Positions 27,071-36,123 of a stretch of 64,000 nucleotides of DNA are shown here, one piece after another. The position numbers and the translations under genes are program-made. Location: the NCBI RefSeq assembly GCF_023074185.1, contig NZ_JADPKY010000030.1:62001-126000 (forward strand). The letters are read 5' to 3'. Numbering within the stretch: position 1 is the stretch's first letter; each line of letters begins with the position of its first letter. The stretch is from Bradyrhizobium sp. 132 (GTDB taxonomy: Bacteria; Pseudomonadota; Alphaproteobacteria; Rhizobiales; Xanthobacteraceae). The notes beneath the pieces were generated by a model, which saw nothing but the letters and a program-made list of their open reading frames with translations, was not told the origin of the DNA and ran no database searches.

Positions 27071-27526
27071 CTATTCCGCCAGATGCACCCGCCGGTCCTC
27101 GCCGACCTCGATGCCTGGCGCGACCACGACCTCCCAGGGATGGCCGTCAGGATCGGCGAAATAGCCGGAATAGCCGCCGTAGTCGGTCTGATGCGCGGCC
27201 TTCAGCAGCGCGGCTCCCTTGCTGAGGGCGAATGCCAGCACCGCGTCCACCTCCTCACGCGCGCGACAGTTCCATGCGAGCGTCATGCCGCGGAACGTCG
27301 ATGGCCTCGGAGTATCGGGCAATTTGGCGTCGGCCGCGAGCTGATCCCAGGGAAACAGCGCAAGCACCGGACCGCCGGTGTCATAGAACGCAACGGCCTC
27401 ACCGGTTAGCTTCAGCCGGCGCGAGAAACCAAGCGCGTCGTAGAAAGCGATGCTGGCGCGGATGTCGCTGACGCCCAGCGTGATGACCGTGAGCCGCGGC
27501 ACCGGCGGCGGCAATTCCTTACTCAT
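27071..27526 (-). CDS. VOC-family (glyoxalase/dioxygenase fold) protein
   Basis: 151 residues with the two-beta-alpha-beta-beta-beta repeat of the vicinal oxygen chelate fold: RLTVITLGVSDIRASIAFYD, EAVAFYDTGGPVLALFPWD, AWNCRAREEVDAVLAFALSK and YSGYFADPDGHPWEVVVAPG. Metal-binding residues of glyoxalase I are not obvious, so a specific reaction is not assigned. It shares strand and spacing (24 bases) with the radical SAM gene and may be in its operon. Confidence 0.85.
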   Translation of the reverse strand: MSKELPPPVPRLTVITLGVSDIRASIAFYDALGFSRRLKLTGEAVAFYDTGGPVLALFPWDQLAADAKLPDTPRPSTFRGMTLAWNCRAREEVDAVLAFALSKGAALLKAAHQTDYGGYSGYFADPDGHPWEVVVAPGIEVGEDRRVHLAE

Positions 27527-27550
27527 ACGACACCTCTTCCACTTCGTCGC

Positions 27551-28714
27551 TCAGAACAGGCTGAGCTGATCGCCGTTCCGCTTCGGCTTGGCAAAATGAT
27601 CCGTCGTCAGCTTGGAGCGCCGCTTGTTCAGCCCGAGCCTGTCGCATGCGATCTCGAAGCGGCGGCCGATGGTCCAGGCCATCGGGCCGGTGCCCTTCAT
27701 GCGCTCGCCCCATTTCGCGTCGTAGTCGCGGCCGCCGCGCATGTCGCGGATCAGCGTGAAGACGTGGCGGTAGCGGTCCGGATAGTTCGCCATCAGCCAT
27801 TCACGAAAGAGATCGCGTACCTCAAGCGGCAACCGCAGCAGCACGTAGGAAGCTTCCTTGACGCCGGCATGGGCGGCGGCATCCAGGATGCGCTCGATCT
27901 CGGAATCGTTCAGCGCGGGGATCACGGGCGCGACCATGACGGTGGTCGGAATGCCGGCCTCCGAGAGCTGCTTCAGCGCCTCCAGCCGCTTCGGCGGCGT
28001 CGATGCCCGCGGCTCCATGGTGCGCGCGAGCTTCGGATCGAGCGAGGTCACCGAAATCCCGACCTTGGCGAGGTTGCGCTTGGCCATACGCGCGAGAATG
28101 TCGATGTCGCGGGTCACCAGCGCCGACTTGGTGACGATGCCGACGGGATGGCCGGCGCGTTCCAGCACCTCCAGAATGCCGCGCATGATCTTGCGGTCGC
28201 GCTCGATCGGCTGATAGGGATCGGTGTTGGTGCCGATCGCGATCATCCGCGGCTCGTAGCCGGGCGCAGCAAGCTCCTTCTCGAGCAGCGCCGGTGCCTC
28301 AGGCTTCACGAACAGCTTCGATTCGAAGTCGAGCCCCGGCGACAGGCCGAGATAGGCATGGGTCGGCCGCGCGAAGCAATAGACGCAGCCGTGCTCGCAG
28401 CCGCGATAGGGATTGATCGAGCGATCGAACCCGATGTCGGGAGAATCGTTGCGGGTGATCACTTTGCGCGAGGTGTCGACGCCGACGGTGGTCTTGAACG
28501 GCGGCAGCTCTTCCAGGCTCTGCCAGCCATCGTCGAAGGCGACGCGCGCCTCAGCCTCGTACCGGCCGCTGGCATTGGATTGGGCGCCCCGCCCTCGCCT
28601 GCGCTGCTTGTCGATGGCGACCGCAAGCTCAGGGAAAGCAGAAGGCGCACCCGCCGGCTCGGAGGGCGCCGTGACCGGCGGGTGCTTGAGAGCATGAGAG
28701 GATGCTGGACTCAT
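27551..28714 (-). CDS. PA0069-family radical SAM protein (SplB-like)
   Basis: 387 residues with the radical SAM cluster motif CEHGCVYC (Cys106, 110, 113), CFARPTHAYLGLSPGLDFES, GTNTDPYQPIERDRKIMRGI and TKSALVTRDIDILARM. The PA0069 group is distantly related to spore photoproduct lyase, a DNA photolesion repair enzyme, but its substrate is not established to my knowledge. A perfect alphaproteobacterial LexA box lies 24 bases upstream, suggesting DNA-damage induction. The downstream VOC gene is 24 bases past its stop. Confidence 0.87.
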   Translation of the reverse strand: MSPASSHALKHPPVTAPSEPAGAPSAFPELAVAIDKQRRRGRGAQSNASGRYEAEARVAFDDGWQSLEELPPFKTTVGVDTSRKVITRNDSPDIGFDRSINPYRGCEHGCVYCFARPTHAYLGLSPGLDFESKLFVKPEAPALLEKELAAPGYEPRMIAIGTNTDPYQPIERDRKIMRGILEVLERAGHPVGIVTKSALVTRDIDILARMAKRNLAKVGISVTSLDPKLARTMEPRASTPPKRLEALKQLSEAGIPTTVMVAPVIPALNDSEIERILDAAAHAGVKEASYVLLRLPLEVRDLFREWLMANYPDRYRHVFTLIRDMRGGRDYDAKWGERMKGTGPMAWTIGRRFEIACDRLGLNKRRSKLTTDHFAKPKRNGDQLSLF

Positions 28715-28737
28715 AAAGCCAAGATAGCATGTCGAAG

Positions 28738-28752
28738 GAACAAATCAAGAAC
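28738..28752 (-). promoter_or_regulatory. Probable LexA (SOS) box
   Basis: GAACAAATCAAGAAC matches GAAC-N7-GAAC (GTTC-N7-GTTC on the other strand), the direct-repeat LexA site of alphaproteobacteria. It is 24 bases upstream of the radical SAM gene, in promoter position, and ~170 bases from the phosphoketolase start on the other side, so control of the radical SAM gene is more likely. Confidence 0.75.
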
Positions 28753-28924
28753 ACAAACAAAAAACTGAAAAACAACCCCATGCACAGTAACCGCCCAAAT
28801 GTCGGGCGGGCGCCTTTGACCTCGCGCAACACGCCCGTTCCGACGAGTTCGTTTGGTGCCGGTCAGGGATCAATCGCCGCAGATCGATGTTGGTGACAAT
28901 CGCTGGGTGAAGGTCGGCAAGAAC

Positions 28925-31339
28925 ATGACAAATCGAAGACAATCGCCTGCGGCGAGCAGCGACCTCGGCCTCCTCGATCGCTACTGGCGCGCTGCGAACT
29001 ATCTCTCCGTCGGGCAAATCTACCTGCTCGACAACCCGCTGCTGCGCGAGCCCTTGCGGCCCGAGCACATCAAGCCGCGTTTGCTCGGCCATTGGGGCAC
29101 GACGCCGGGTTTGAACTTCATTTATGCCCATCTCAACCGCGTCATCCGCGCGCTGGACCTGAGCGTGATCTATGTCTGCGGTCCCGGCCACGGCGGCCCC
29201 GGCATGGTCGCCAACACCTATCTCGAAGGCAGCTACAGCGAGATCTATCCCGATATCGCACGCGATACGGACGGATTGCGCAAGCTATTCAGACAGTTCT
29301 CCTTCCCCGGCGGCATTCCCAGCCACGCGGCGCCGGAAACGCCGGGCTCGATCCATGAAGGCGGCGAGCTCGGTTACGCGCTGGTGCATGCCTATGGCGC
29401 GGCCTTCGACAATCCCGACCTGATCGTCGCCTGTGTCGTCGGCGACGGCGAGGCCGAGACCGGCCCGCTCGCGGCGTCCTGGCAATCCAACAAGTTCCTC
29501 AATCCCGCCCATGACGGCGCGGTGCTGCCGATCCTGCATCTCAACGGCTACAAGATTGCCAATCCGACTGTGCTCGGGCGGATGCGCGATGAAGAGATCC
29601 GCGATCTCTTCCACGGGCTCGGCCACGAGCCGCTGTTCGTCGAGGGCGACGATCCCAAATTGATGCACCGGGCCATGGCGGACGCGCTCGACGTCGCGCT
29701 CGCCGGCATCCGGTCGATCCAGCAGCACACCCGCGACGGCCGCAAGAGCGTCGAACGTCCGCGTTGGCCGATGATCGTGCTGCGCAGCCCGAAGGGCTGG
29801 ACCGGCCCCAAGGAGGTCGACGGCAAGAAGGTCGAAGGTTTTTGGCGTGCACATCAGGTGCCGGTCGCGAACTGCCGGGAGAATCCGGCGCATCTGAAGA
29901 TTCTCGAAGACTGGATGCGCAGCTACGAGCCGGAAAAGCTGTTCGACGGGAGCGGCGCGCTCATTGCCGAGCTCCAGGCGCTCGCGCCCGAAGGCAATCG
30001 CCGCATGGGCGCCAATCCGCACGCCAATGGCGGCCTTCTGAAGAAGGAGCTGAAGCTGCCGGACTTCCGCAGCTTCGCGGTGGACGTGCGAGAGCCCGGC
30101 GGCGTCATGGGGGAAGCGACGCGCGAGCTCGGCAAATTCCTGCGCGACGTCATCCGCCTCAACGCGCAAGAGCGCAACTTCCGTATCATGGGTCCGGACG
30201 AGACCGCGTCAAACAGGTTGGACGCAGTGTTCGAGGCGACCGAACGCGTCTGGATGGAGCCGATCGAATCTTACGACGTGCATCTCGCGCAGGATGGCCG
30301 CGTGATGGAGGTACTGAGCGAGCATCTCTGCCAGGGTTGGTTAGAGGGATATCTGCTCACCGGACGGCACGGCTTGTTCTCCTGCTACGAGGCCTTCATC
30401 CACATCGTGGATTCCATGTTCAACCAGCACGCCAAATGGCTCAAGGTGACGCGGCATCTCGCATGGCGGCGCCCGATCGCCTCGCTCAATTATCTGCTGA
30501 CCTCGCATGTCTGGCGCCAGGACCACAACGGCTTCAGCCATCAGGATCCCGGCTTCGTCGATCTCGTCGCCAACAAGAAGGCCGACATCGTTCGCATCTA
30601 CTTCCCGCCGGATGCCAACACGCTGCTGTGGATCGCGGACCATTGCCTGCGCACCTATGATCGCATCAATGTGATCGTCGCCGGCAAGCAGCCGGCGCCG
30701 CAATGGCTGTCGATGCAGGAAGCGGCCACGCATTGCGATGCCGGCATCGGCATCTGGAGCTGGGCCGGCACGGAAGACGTGGGACAAGAGCCCGACGTGG
30801 TGATGGCCTGCGCCGGTGACGTGCCGACGCTGGAAACGCTCGCCGCGATCGACCTCCTGCGCAAGGCACTGCCCGACCTGAAGATGCGCGTCGTCAATGT
30901 CGTCGACCTGATGACCCTGCAGCCTCGGGAGCAGCATCCGCACGGTCTCGACGACCGCGACTTCGACAGCCTGTTCACGCGCGACAAGCCAGTGATCTTC
31001 GCCTATCACGGCTATCCTTACCTGATCCACCGTCTCACCTACAACCGCACCAACCATGCCGGCATGCATGTGCGCGGCTTTGCCGAGGAAGGCACCACCA
31101 CCACGCCGTTCGACATGGTCGTGCTCAACGGGCTCGACCGCTATCACCTCGCGATCGAGGCGATCGAACGTGTGCCTGGGCTCGCCGCCAAGGCGGCGCA
31201 GGTGAAGCAGCAATTCCGTGACAAGCTGATCGAGCATTCGCGCTATGTGCGCGAGCACGGCGAGGACATGCCGGATGTCCAGGGCTGGGTCTGGCCGAAC
31301 AGCGCAGGCGGCAACACTCCGGCGGAGGCGGGCGACTGA
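28925..31339 (+). CDS. xfp: Xylulose-5-phosphate/fructose-6-phosphate phosphoketolase
   Basis: A thiamine-diphosphate enzyme that splits xylulose-5-P or fructose-6-P with phosphate to give acetyl-phosphate. The ~804-residue protein shows [37 protein letters not shown], the TPP motif [20 protein letters not shown] and [17 protein letters not shown] chose ATG 28925; a GTG at 28853 would add 24 residues without similarity. ackA starts 8 bases after its stop, so acetyl-phosphate is passed on to make ATP and acetate. Confidence 0.95.
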   Translation: MTNRRQSPAASSDLGLLDRYWRAANYLSVGQIYLLDNPLLREPLRPEHIKPRLLGHWGTTPGLNFIYAHLNRVIRALDLSVIYVCGPGHGGPGMVANTYLEGSYSEIYPDIARDTDGLRKLFRQFSFPGGIPSHAAPETPGSIHEGGELGYALVHAYGAAFDNPDLIVACVVGDGEAETGPLAASWQSNKFLNPAHDGAVLPILHLNGYKIANPTVLGRMRDEEIRDLFHGLGHEPLFVEGDDPKLMHRAMADALDVALAGIRSIQQHTRDGRKSVERPRWPMIVLRSPKGWTGPKEVDGKKVEGFWRAHQVPVANCRENPAHLKILEDWMRSYEPEKLFDGSGALIAELQALAPEGNRRMGANPHANGGLLKKELKLPDFRSFAVDVREPGGVMGEATRELGKFLRDVIRLNAQERNFRIMGPDETASNRLDAVFEATERVWMEPIESYDVHLAQDGRVMEVLSEHLCQGWLEGYLLTGRHGLFSCYEAFIHIVDSMFNQHAKWLKVTRHLAWRRPIASLNYLLTSHVWRQDHNGFSHQDPGFVDLVANKKADIVRIYFPPDANTLLWIADHCLRTYDRINVIVAGKQPAPQWLSMQEAATHCDAGIGIWSWAGTEDVGQEPDVVMACAGDVPTLETLAAIDLLRKALPDLKMRVVNVVDLMTLQPREQHPHGLDDRDFDSLFTRDKPVIFAYHGYPYLIHRLTYNRTNHAGMHVRGFAEEGTTTTPFDMVVLNGLDRYHLAIEAIERVPGLAAKAAQVKQQFRDKLIEHSRYVREHGEDMPDVQGWVWPNSAGGNTPAEAGD

Positions 31340-31347
31340 CAGCAGCC

Positions 31348-32538
31348 ATGTCGAAAACGGTTCTCGTTCTTAACTCGGGATCGTCGAGCATCAAGTTCGG
31401 CCTGTTCGGCATGTCGGCGGCCGAGCCCGCCCTGCTCTGCAAGGGCTTGCTCGACGAGCACGAGACCAGGCCGCGGCTGGTCGTGAAGAGCCCCGCGGGC
31501 GACGATCTGTTCGAGAAGCAGAGGAAAGCATCGGATCCGGACAGCGATCATCTTTTCGTCGACGTGCTGGGCTTCATCGAGGACCGTTTTGGCGACCGCC
31601 GCTTGGTCGCCGTCGGCCACCGCATCGTCCATGGCGGCCCGGACTATTCCGGTCCGGTCGAGCTGACGGATGATGTCTACGCGAAGCTGGAGGCGCTGAC
31701 GCCGCTTGCCCCGCTGCACCAGCCGCGTTGTCTGGAGCCGGTCCGCACCATCAAGGCGATCCGGCCGGCGCTGACGCAGATTGCCTGTTTCGACACCGCC
31801 TTCCATCACGGCCTGACGCCGCCCGCGAACCGGTTCGCCATCCCGAGGCGCTATGAAAAGCGCGGCGTCCGGCGCTACGGATTTCACGGCCTCTCATTCG
31901 AATATGTCGCGGGGCGTCTCGCTGCGACCGCGCCGCAGCTCATCACAAAGCGCACCGTCATCGCACATCTCGGCAACGGCGCAAGCCTGTGCGGCTTGCG
32001 CGATGGCCGCAGCATCGACACCACGATGGGCCTGACGCCGCTCGACGGTCTGGTGATGGGCACGCGCTGCGGCACGATCGACCCCGGCATGCTGCTCTAT
32101 CTGCAACAGCACGAGAAGATGTCGGTCGAAGATGTCCAGCGCCTGCTCTATCACGAATCAGGCCTGCTCGGCGTCTCCGGTATCTCCTCGGACATGCGCG
32201 TGCTGCTTGCGAGCGGCGAGCCTGCGGCGCGGGAGGCGGTCGAGCTCTTCACGTTCCGCGCGGCGCAGCAGGTCGCGATGATGGCGACCACGCTCGGCGG
32301 CCTGGACTGCCTGGTCTTCACCGGCGGCATCGGCGAGCACGCCAAGGAAATCCGCAGCGCAATCGCCGAGCGTCTCGGCTGGCTCGGTGTGCGCGTGGAT
32401 GCCGCGGCGAATGACGAGGGATGCGAGCGCATTAGCGGAGACGGAGGCACCGTCGATGTGTACGTAGTCCCGACGAATGAGGAACTGATGATCGCACGGC
32501 ATTGTGCGGCGGTGCTGCGACAAGAAAATCACATTTGA
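31348..32538 (+). CDS. ackA: Acetate kinase
   Basis: Converts acetyl-phosphate + ADP to acetate + ATP, completing the phosphoketolase branch. The 396-residue sequence begins VLVLNSGSSSIKFGLFG and has GHRIVHGGPDYSG, IAHLGNGASLCGL, DTTMGLTPLDGLVMGTRCG and VFTGGIGEHAKEIRSA, all AckA signatures. It follows xfp after only 8 bases, with its likely ribosome site inside the end of xfp. I see no pta nearby, which fits acetyl-phosphate coming from Xfp. Confidence 0.96.
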   Translation: MSKTVLVLNSGSSSIKFGLFGMSAAEPALLCKGLLDEHETRPRLVVKSPAGDDLFEKQRKASDPDSDHLFVDVLGFIEDRFGDRRLVAVGHRIVHGGPDYSGPVELTDDVYAKLEALTPLAPLHQPRCLEPVRTIKAIRPALTQIACFDTAFHHGLTPPANRFAIPRRYEKRGVRRYGFHGLSFEYVAGRLAATAPQLITKRTVIAHLGNGASLCGLRDGRSIDTTMGLTPLDGLVMGTRCGTIDPGMLLYLQQHEKMSVEDVQRLLYHESGLLGVSGISSDMRVLLASGEPAAREAVELFTFRAAQQVAMMATTLGGLDCLVFTGGIGEHAKEIRSAIAERLGWLGVRVDAAANDEGCERISGDGGTVDVYVVPTNEELMIARHCAAVLRQENHI

Positions 32539-32567
32539 GAGTACGTGGCAGGGCAATCTTTTCGTAG

Positions 32568-32613
32568 CCCATCCTTCGAGACGCCCGCCGTTGGCGGGCT
32601 CCTCAGGATGAGG
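32568..32613. repeat. Dispersed repeat, family D
   Basis: CATCCTTCGAGACGCCCGCC...GGCGGGCTCCTCAGGATGAGG: an inverted repeat (CGCCCGCC/GGCGGGC core, CATCCT/AGGATG outer arms) of a type common between genes in Bradyrhizobiaceae. It follows ackA and may serve as a terminator. Confidence 0.75.
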
Positions 32614-32704
32614 TCCTGCTCCGCGACGAAATCTTAGACCTTCATGGTGAGCAGCGCCGCCCTACGGCGCGCCTCGAACCATAAGGCCAAGGACGCTCGC
32701 AGAG

Positions 32705-33544
32705 TCAGTGCGTCCCCGACCAAATCTGGAAACAGCCGATCGCAACCTCGATCACGATCAGAACCACCACCGCGATTTCGAGGCGGAGCGAGCGCTGGGT
32801 GTCGATGATGTCGGTGAGCGCGTTGGCAGTCTCGGACACGGCGGTGAGCTTGCGCTCGAGCGTGTCGAGGCGCTCCTTCAGTTCGTACTCGTCTTCCAGG
32901 CGGGCATAGAGCCGGTCGAGCTCGGGCTTCTCCCAAAGCACGTCCGGCTTCTCGGCCACCGCAACACGGCCGGCGACGCGCTGCTGGACCAGAAGCGCAT
33001 TGCCGATCAGTTGCAGGATGCCCTTGCGCCGGGGCGGTGTGCGACCCTGCTCGGCGAGCTTGCGCGCAAAGGGCTCGATCACGTCGAAGACCGCGGCGAC
33101 ACGCCGCTCGTCGCGCGCAAGCGAGGTACTCTTGGCGAGCGCATCCGCGATCAGCAGCAGCCGGTCGTCGGAGAATTTGGCGAGGCAGATCGGGCCGCCC
33201 GGCTGGATCGCCTCGGCGCTTTCGTCCTTGCAGAGCTGCGCCTGCGCGATCTCCTCCTCATAGGGGCTGAGCTCGCCGGTCACGCGGGGCTTCAGGCTGT
33301 CGATCAGCACCTTCTCTTCCGAAGGGAGAAGGCCGATCAGCACCACGACGCCGTACCGGAAGATCACCGCAAGGCCGGCATGGACGCGGAAGGCGGCTGG
33401 CGTCGAGGAGACGGTCGCGCCTATCTCGAGGCCTGAGGGATTGATGCGTTCGCCCAGCATCACGGCGCGGATCCGCAAGATCGGCGCGCCATCCAGCCTG
33501 GGAGATGTTGCCGGCGTGTTAACAGCAAGTTGATCGGCGTTCAT
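32705..33544 (-). CDS. RMD1/DUF155-family protein, tail-anchored
   Basis: 279 residues of the family that includes the yeast mitochondrial proteins Rmd1/Rmd8. Visible parts: HAGLAVIFRYGVVVLIGLLP, CLAKFSDDRLLLIADALAKS, a heptad-like central section (ERLDTLERKLTAVSETANAL), and a single C-terminal membrane helix (AVVVLIVIEVAIGCFQI). The final helix suggests anchoring with most of the protein in the cytoplasm. Function in bacteria is not known. The start ATG is 33544. Confidence 0.8.
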   Translation of the reverse strand: MNADQLAVNTPATSPRLDGAPILRIRAVMLGERINPSGLEIGATVSSTPAAFRVHAGLAVIFRYGVVVLIGLLPSEEKVLIDSLKPRVTGELSPYEEEIAQAQLCKDESAEAIQPGGPICLAKFSDDRLLLIADALAKSTSLARDERRVAAVFDVIEPFARKLAEQGRTPPRRKGILQLIGNALLVQQRVAGRVAVAEKPDVLWEKPELDRLYARLEDEYELKERLDTLERKLTAVSETANALTDIIDTQRSLRLEIAVVVLIVIEVAIGCFQIWSGTH

Positions 33545-33879
33545 TCGAAGCCCCTCGTCAGCGGCGCGATTGCACGTTTTTCCCGTTCCCGCGCTGGTCA
33601 GCTATCGGATCCGCTTTTTGCAGGATTGCGAACGGCCTGGGCGTCGCGCAAGGTTGCGGCAACCTCCGCACTAATACGGTCAAGCAAGGACGGCGCCGAA
33701 ACATTCGGCAATATCGCCACGCCGCACGGGACATATTTGGATGCGACGGCTCCGGCGGTTTACCATCGTAGACCGAAGCGCGGCCGAAAAGTTGCACTCG
33801 GCGACGCTGCATGTTTATGACAACATCATAATATAATTAGTTGCGCTTCTCCCGAAGTGCGGAGACTGAAGCCTCAATC
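33545..33879. other. Divergent intergenic region
   Basis: About 335 bases between the RMD1-family gene and the glycosyltransferase-like gene, transcribed outward. The right end (33815-33845) is AT-rich (ATAATATAATTAG), a likely promoter for the plus-strand gene. No ORF is convincing. Confidence 0.4.
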
Positions 33880-34455
33880 ATGCTAAGCGTCATCATTCCG
33901 ACCGAAGGCGTCGAGCAGACGGCGGTCGCAACTCTGGCCGCGCTGGTACCCGGTGCCGCCGCGGGCATCATCCGGGAAGTGCTCCTGGTCGATGGCACCC
34001 GCAACGGCGTCATCGAGCGCGTTGCCGACGTCGCGGGCTGCCGTTTCATCGGCTTCGAGGGATCCTCGCAAGGCGCAGCCCTCGCCGCCGGCGCACTCCA
34101 GGCCCATTCGCCCTGGCTGATGTTCCTGCCCGCAGGCGCCGTGCTGGAAACCGGCTGGATCGAGGAAACCACCCAGTTCATCCAGACCGTCGCGTCCAGC
34201 GGCCGGGACCGTGCGGCCGTCTTCCGCTATGCGCGCTCGCCATACGCCGACGCCGGATTCCGCGACATCTTCCGGGCCGTGACGCGCAAGCTCATCGGCC
34301 CCTTCGGCGATCAGGGACTTTTGATCGCGCGTGATCACTACGACCGGATCGGCGGCTACCCGCCCCAGGCCCGCCGCCCCGAGGCACGGCTGCTGCGGCG
34401 GCTCGGCCGCTCGTCCCGGATCATGCTGCGCAGCCGGATCGTCATGGTCGGCTGA
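33880..34455 (+). CDS. GT2-like short glycosyltransferase
   Basis: 191 residues with a GT-A-type start LSVIIPTEGVEQTAVATLAA, IREVLLVDGTRNGVIE, SSQGAALAAGALQAHSPWL and MFLPAGAVLETGWIEE, where family 2 enzymes usually have their DxD (here PAG). It continues ALIARDHYDRIGGYPP. It is shorter than typical GT2 proteins and lacks a clear DxD, so activity is uncertain. ATG 33880 has a GGAG site; an earlier TTG (33841) is less likely. Confidence 0.65.
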   Translation: MLSVIIPTEGVEQTAVATLAALVPGAAAGIIREVLLVDGTRNGVIERVADVAGCRFIGFEGSSQGAALAAGALQAHSPWLMFLPAGAVLETGWIEETTQFIQTVASSGRDRAAVFRYARSPYADAGFRDIFRAVTRKLIGPFGDQGLLIARDHYDRIGGYPPQARRPEARLLRRLGRSSRIMLRSRIVMVG

Positions 34456-34468
34456 GGCCACCAGATAC

Positions 34469-34502
34469 TTGCCAAAGTCAATTAATTGTTTGACAATGGC
34501 AA
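34469..34502. promoter_or_regulatory. Nested inverted repeat upstream of the MarR-GNAT gene
   Basis: Outer arms TTGCCA (34469-34474) and TGGCAA (34497-34502) flank a CAATTAATTG palindrome (34479-34488). It ends 16 bases before the ATG. The layout fits an operator for the MarR-type half of the gene behind it. Confidence 0.6.
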
Positions 34503-34517
34503 ATATCGAGGTGACCC

Positions 34518-35447
34518 ATGCCGTTCAACGCTACCGACGACCACATCGCAGCGGTCCGCGCCTTCAACCGCTTCTACACTCGCAAGCTTGGCGTGCTCGA
34601 CCAGCACCTTGGAAAGAGCCCGTTCTCGCTCAGCGAGGCGCGCGTGCTCTACGAACTCGCGCAACGGGACGATCTTGCCGCAAAGGAGATCGGCAACGAG
34701 CTTGGCCTCGATCCCGGCTATCTCAGCCGCATCGTGCAAAGCTTCGACGAAAAGGGGCTGATCACCCGCAGGCCCCTGCCCGCGGATCGTAGGCAATACC
34801 AGCTCAGTCTCACCGCTAAGGGCCGCCAGACCTTTGCCAAGCTGAACCTGGGCTCGCAAAATGAGGTCGCCGCAATGCTGGCTCAGCTTTCGGCCAGCGA
34901 TGCAACGCGGCTCACGCAGGCTATGGCGAGCATCGAGGCTGTGCTGGAGCAACGTCGAAGCCAGCCCGCGGCTTTCATGCTGCGCAGCCATCGCGTCGGT
35001 GACATGGGCTGGGTCATCTCCCGGCAGGCCGCCGCCTATGCGGCCGACTACAACTGGGATATCAGCTACGAGGCCCTGGTCGCCGAGATCTGCGCACAGT
35101 TCATCAAGGGCTATGACGCCGCGCGCGAGCACTGCTGGATTGCGGAAGTGGGTGGCGAGCCGGTCGGCTCGATCTTCCTGGTCAAGGCCACGGACGAGAT
35201 TGCGAAGCTGCGCCTGTTGCAGGTGGAGAAGAAAGCGCGTGGACTCGGTGTCGGTCGCGCGCTGGTCGAGCAATGCATCCAGGGCGCACGCGAGAGAGGC
35301 TACAGCAGGATGACGCTGTGGACCCAAAGCATCCTGGTCGCCGCGCGTGGCATCTATCAAAGTGCAGGCTTCAAGCTCGTGAAGGCAGAGAAGCACCACA
35401 GCTTCGGTGCCGATCTGATCGGCGAGACTTGGGAGCGGGATCTCTGA
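34518..35447 (+). CDS. MarR-GNAT fusion regulator/acetyltransferase
   Basis: 309 residues in two domains. Residues ~1-145 are a MarR winged helix: SLSEARVLYELAQRDDLAAK, EIGNELGLDPGYLSRIVQSF, EKGLITRRPLPADRRQYQLS. Residues ~160-309 are a GNAT acetyltransferase: CWIAEVGGEPVGSIFLVKA, KLRLLQVEKKARGLGVGRAL (the acetyl-CoA loop) and YQSAGFKLVKAEKHHSFG. Such fusions are a recurring family, thought to couple DNA binding to acyl-CoA or modification. GAGGTGA precedes the ATG; the palindrome just upstream suggests self-repression. The acetylated substrate is unknown. Confidence 0.87.
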   Translation: MPFNATDDHIAAVRAFNRFYTRKLGVLDQHLGKSPFSLSEARVLYELAQRDDLAAKEIGNELGLDPGYLSRIVQSFDEKGLITRRPLPADRRQYQLSLTAKGRQTFAKLNLGSQNEVAAMLAQLSASDATRLTQAMASIEAVLEQRRSQPAAFMLRSHRVGDMGWVISRQAAAYAADYNWDISYEALVAEICAQFIKGYDAAREHCWIAEVGGEPVGSIFLVKATDEIAKLRLLQVEKKARGLGVGRALVEQCIQGARERGYSRMTLWTQSILVAARGIYQSAGFKLVKAEKHHSFGADLIGETWERDL

Positions 35448-35494
35448 TTATTCGCAACGAGCGGGATGCAAGTAAATGTGCCCGTGCGGATGGA

Positions 35495-35541
35495 CCCCTC
35501 ATCCGGCGCTTCGCGCCACCTGCTCCCACAAGGGGAAGAAG
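35495..35541. repeat. Dispersed repeat, family E, copy 1
   Basis: CCCCTCATCCGGCGCTTCGCGCCACCT...AAGGGGAAGA: an intergenic element of the kind found again at 46202. It sits between the MarR-GNAT gene and the convergent moaB. Confidence 0.65.
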
Positions 35542-35548
35542 AGCGCGA

Positions 35549-36112
35549 CTACACCGTCGCGCCCTGGGCCTTCGGGCGGCGCAGGTGTTCGTCCAGCCGC
35601 GGCATGATCTCGACGAAATTGCAGGGACGCGTGCGGTAGTCGAGCTGGGCCTTGAGAATACCGTCCCAGCCGTCGCGGCAGGCTCCGGGCGAGCCGGGCA
35701 AGCAGAAGATGTAGGTCGCGCCAGTCACGCCGGCGGTGGCGCGGCTCTGGATCGTCGAGGTGCCGATCTTGGCGTGGCTCAGCATGTGGAATGCGATCGA
35801 GAAACCGTCCATGCGCTTCTCGAACAAGGGCTCGATCGCCTCCGGCGTGACGTCGCGTCCCGTAAAACCGGTGCCGCCGGTGGTGATGACGACATCAACG
35901 CCCGCGTCCGCAATCCAGCCGCGGATGACGGCGCGGATCGCCTCGACGTCGTCGGTGACGATCTCGCGCGCGGCGAGATGATGGCCGGCCGCAAGGATCC
36001 GGTCGGCGAGCGTCTGGCCGGACTTGTCGTCAGCGAGCGCGCGCGTGTCGGAAACAGTGAGAACCGCAATGTTGAGCGGGATGAATTGTTTTGTTTCGTC
36101 GATGGACGCCAC
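35549..36112 (-). CDS. moaB: Molybdenum cofactor biosynthesis protein B
   Basis: MogA/MoaB-fold protein that adenylylates molybdopterin or helps Mo insertion. The 187-residue sequence has NIAVLTVSDTRALADDKSGQ, VVITTGGTGFTGRDVTPEAI (the TGGTG pterin-binding motif), IGTSTIQSRATAGVTG and IFCLPGSPGACRDGWDGIL. Length is slightly above the ~170 of E. coli MoaB owing to a C-terminal tail. No other molybdenum-cofactor gene is in view. Confidence 0.93.
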   Translation of the reverse strand: MASIDETKQFIPLNIAVLTVSDTRALADDKSGQTLADRILAAGHHLAAREIVTDDVEAIRAVIRGWIADAGVDVVITTGGTGFTGRDVTPEAIEPLFEKRMDGFSIAFHMLSHAKIGTSTIQSRATAGVTGATYIFCLPGSPGACRDGWDGILKAQLDYRTRPCNFVEIMPRLDEHLRRPKAQGATV

Positions 36113-36123
36113 GACTCTTTCCT

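Noticed and set aside
33880..34455. Calling the short GT2-like protein an active glycosyltransferase
   Set aside because: The DxD motif is not visible and the protein is short, so activity was left open.
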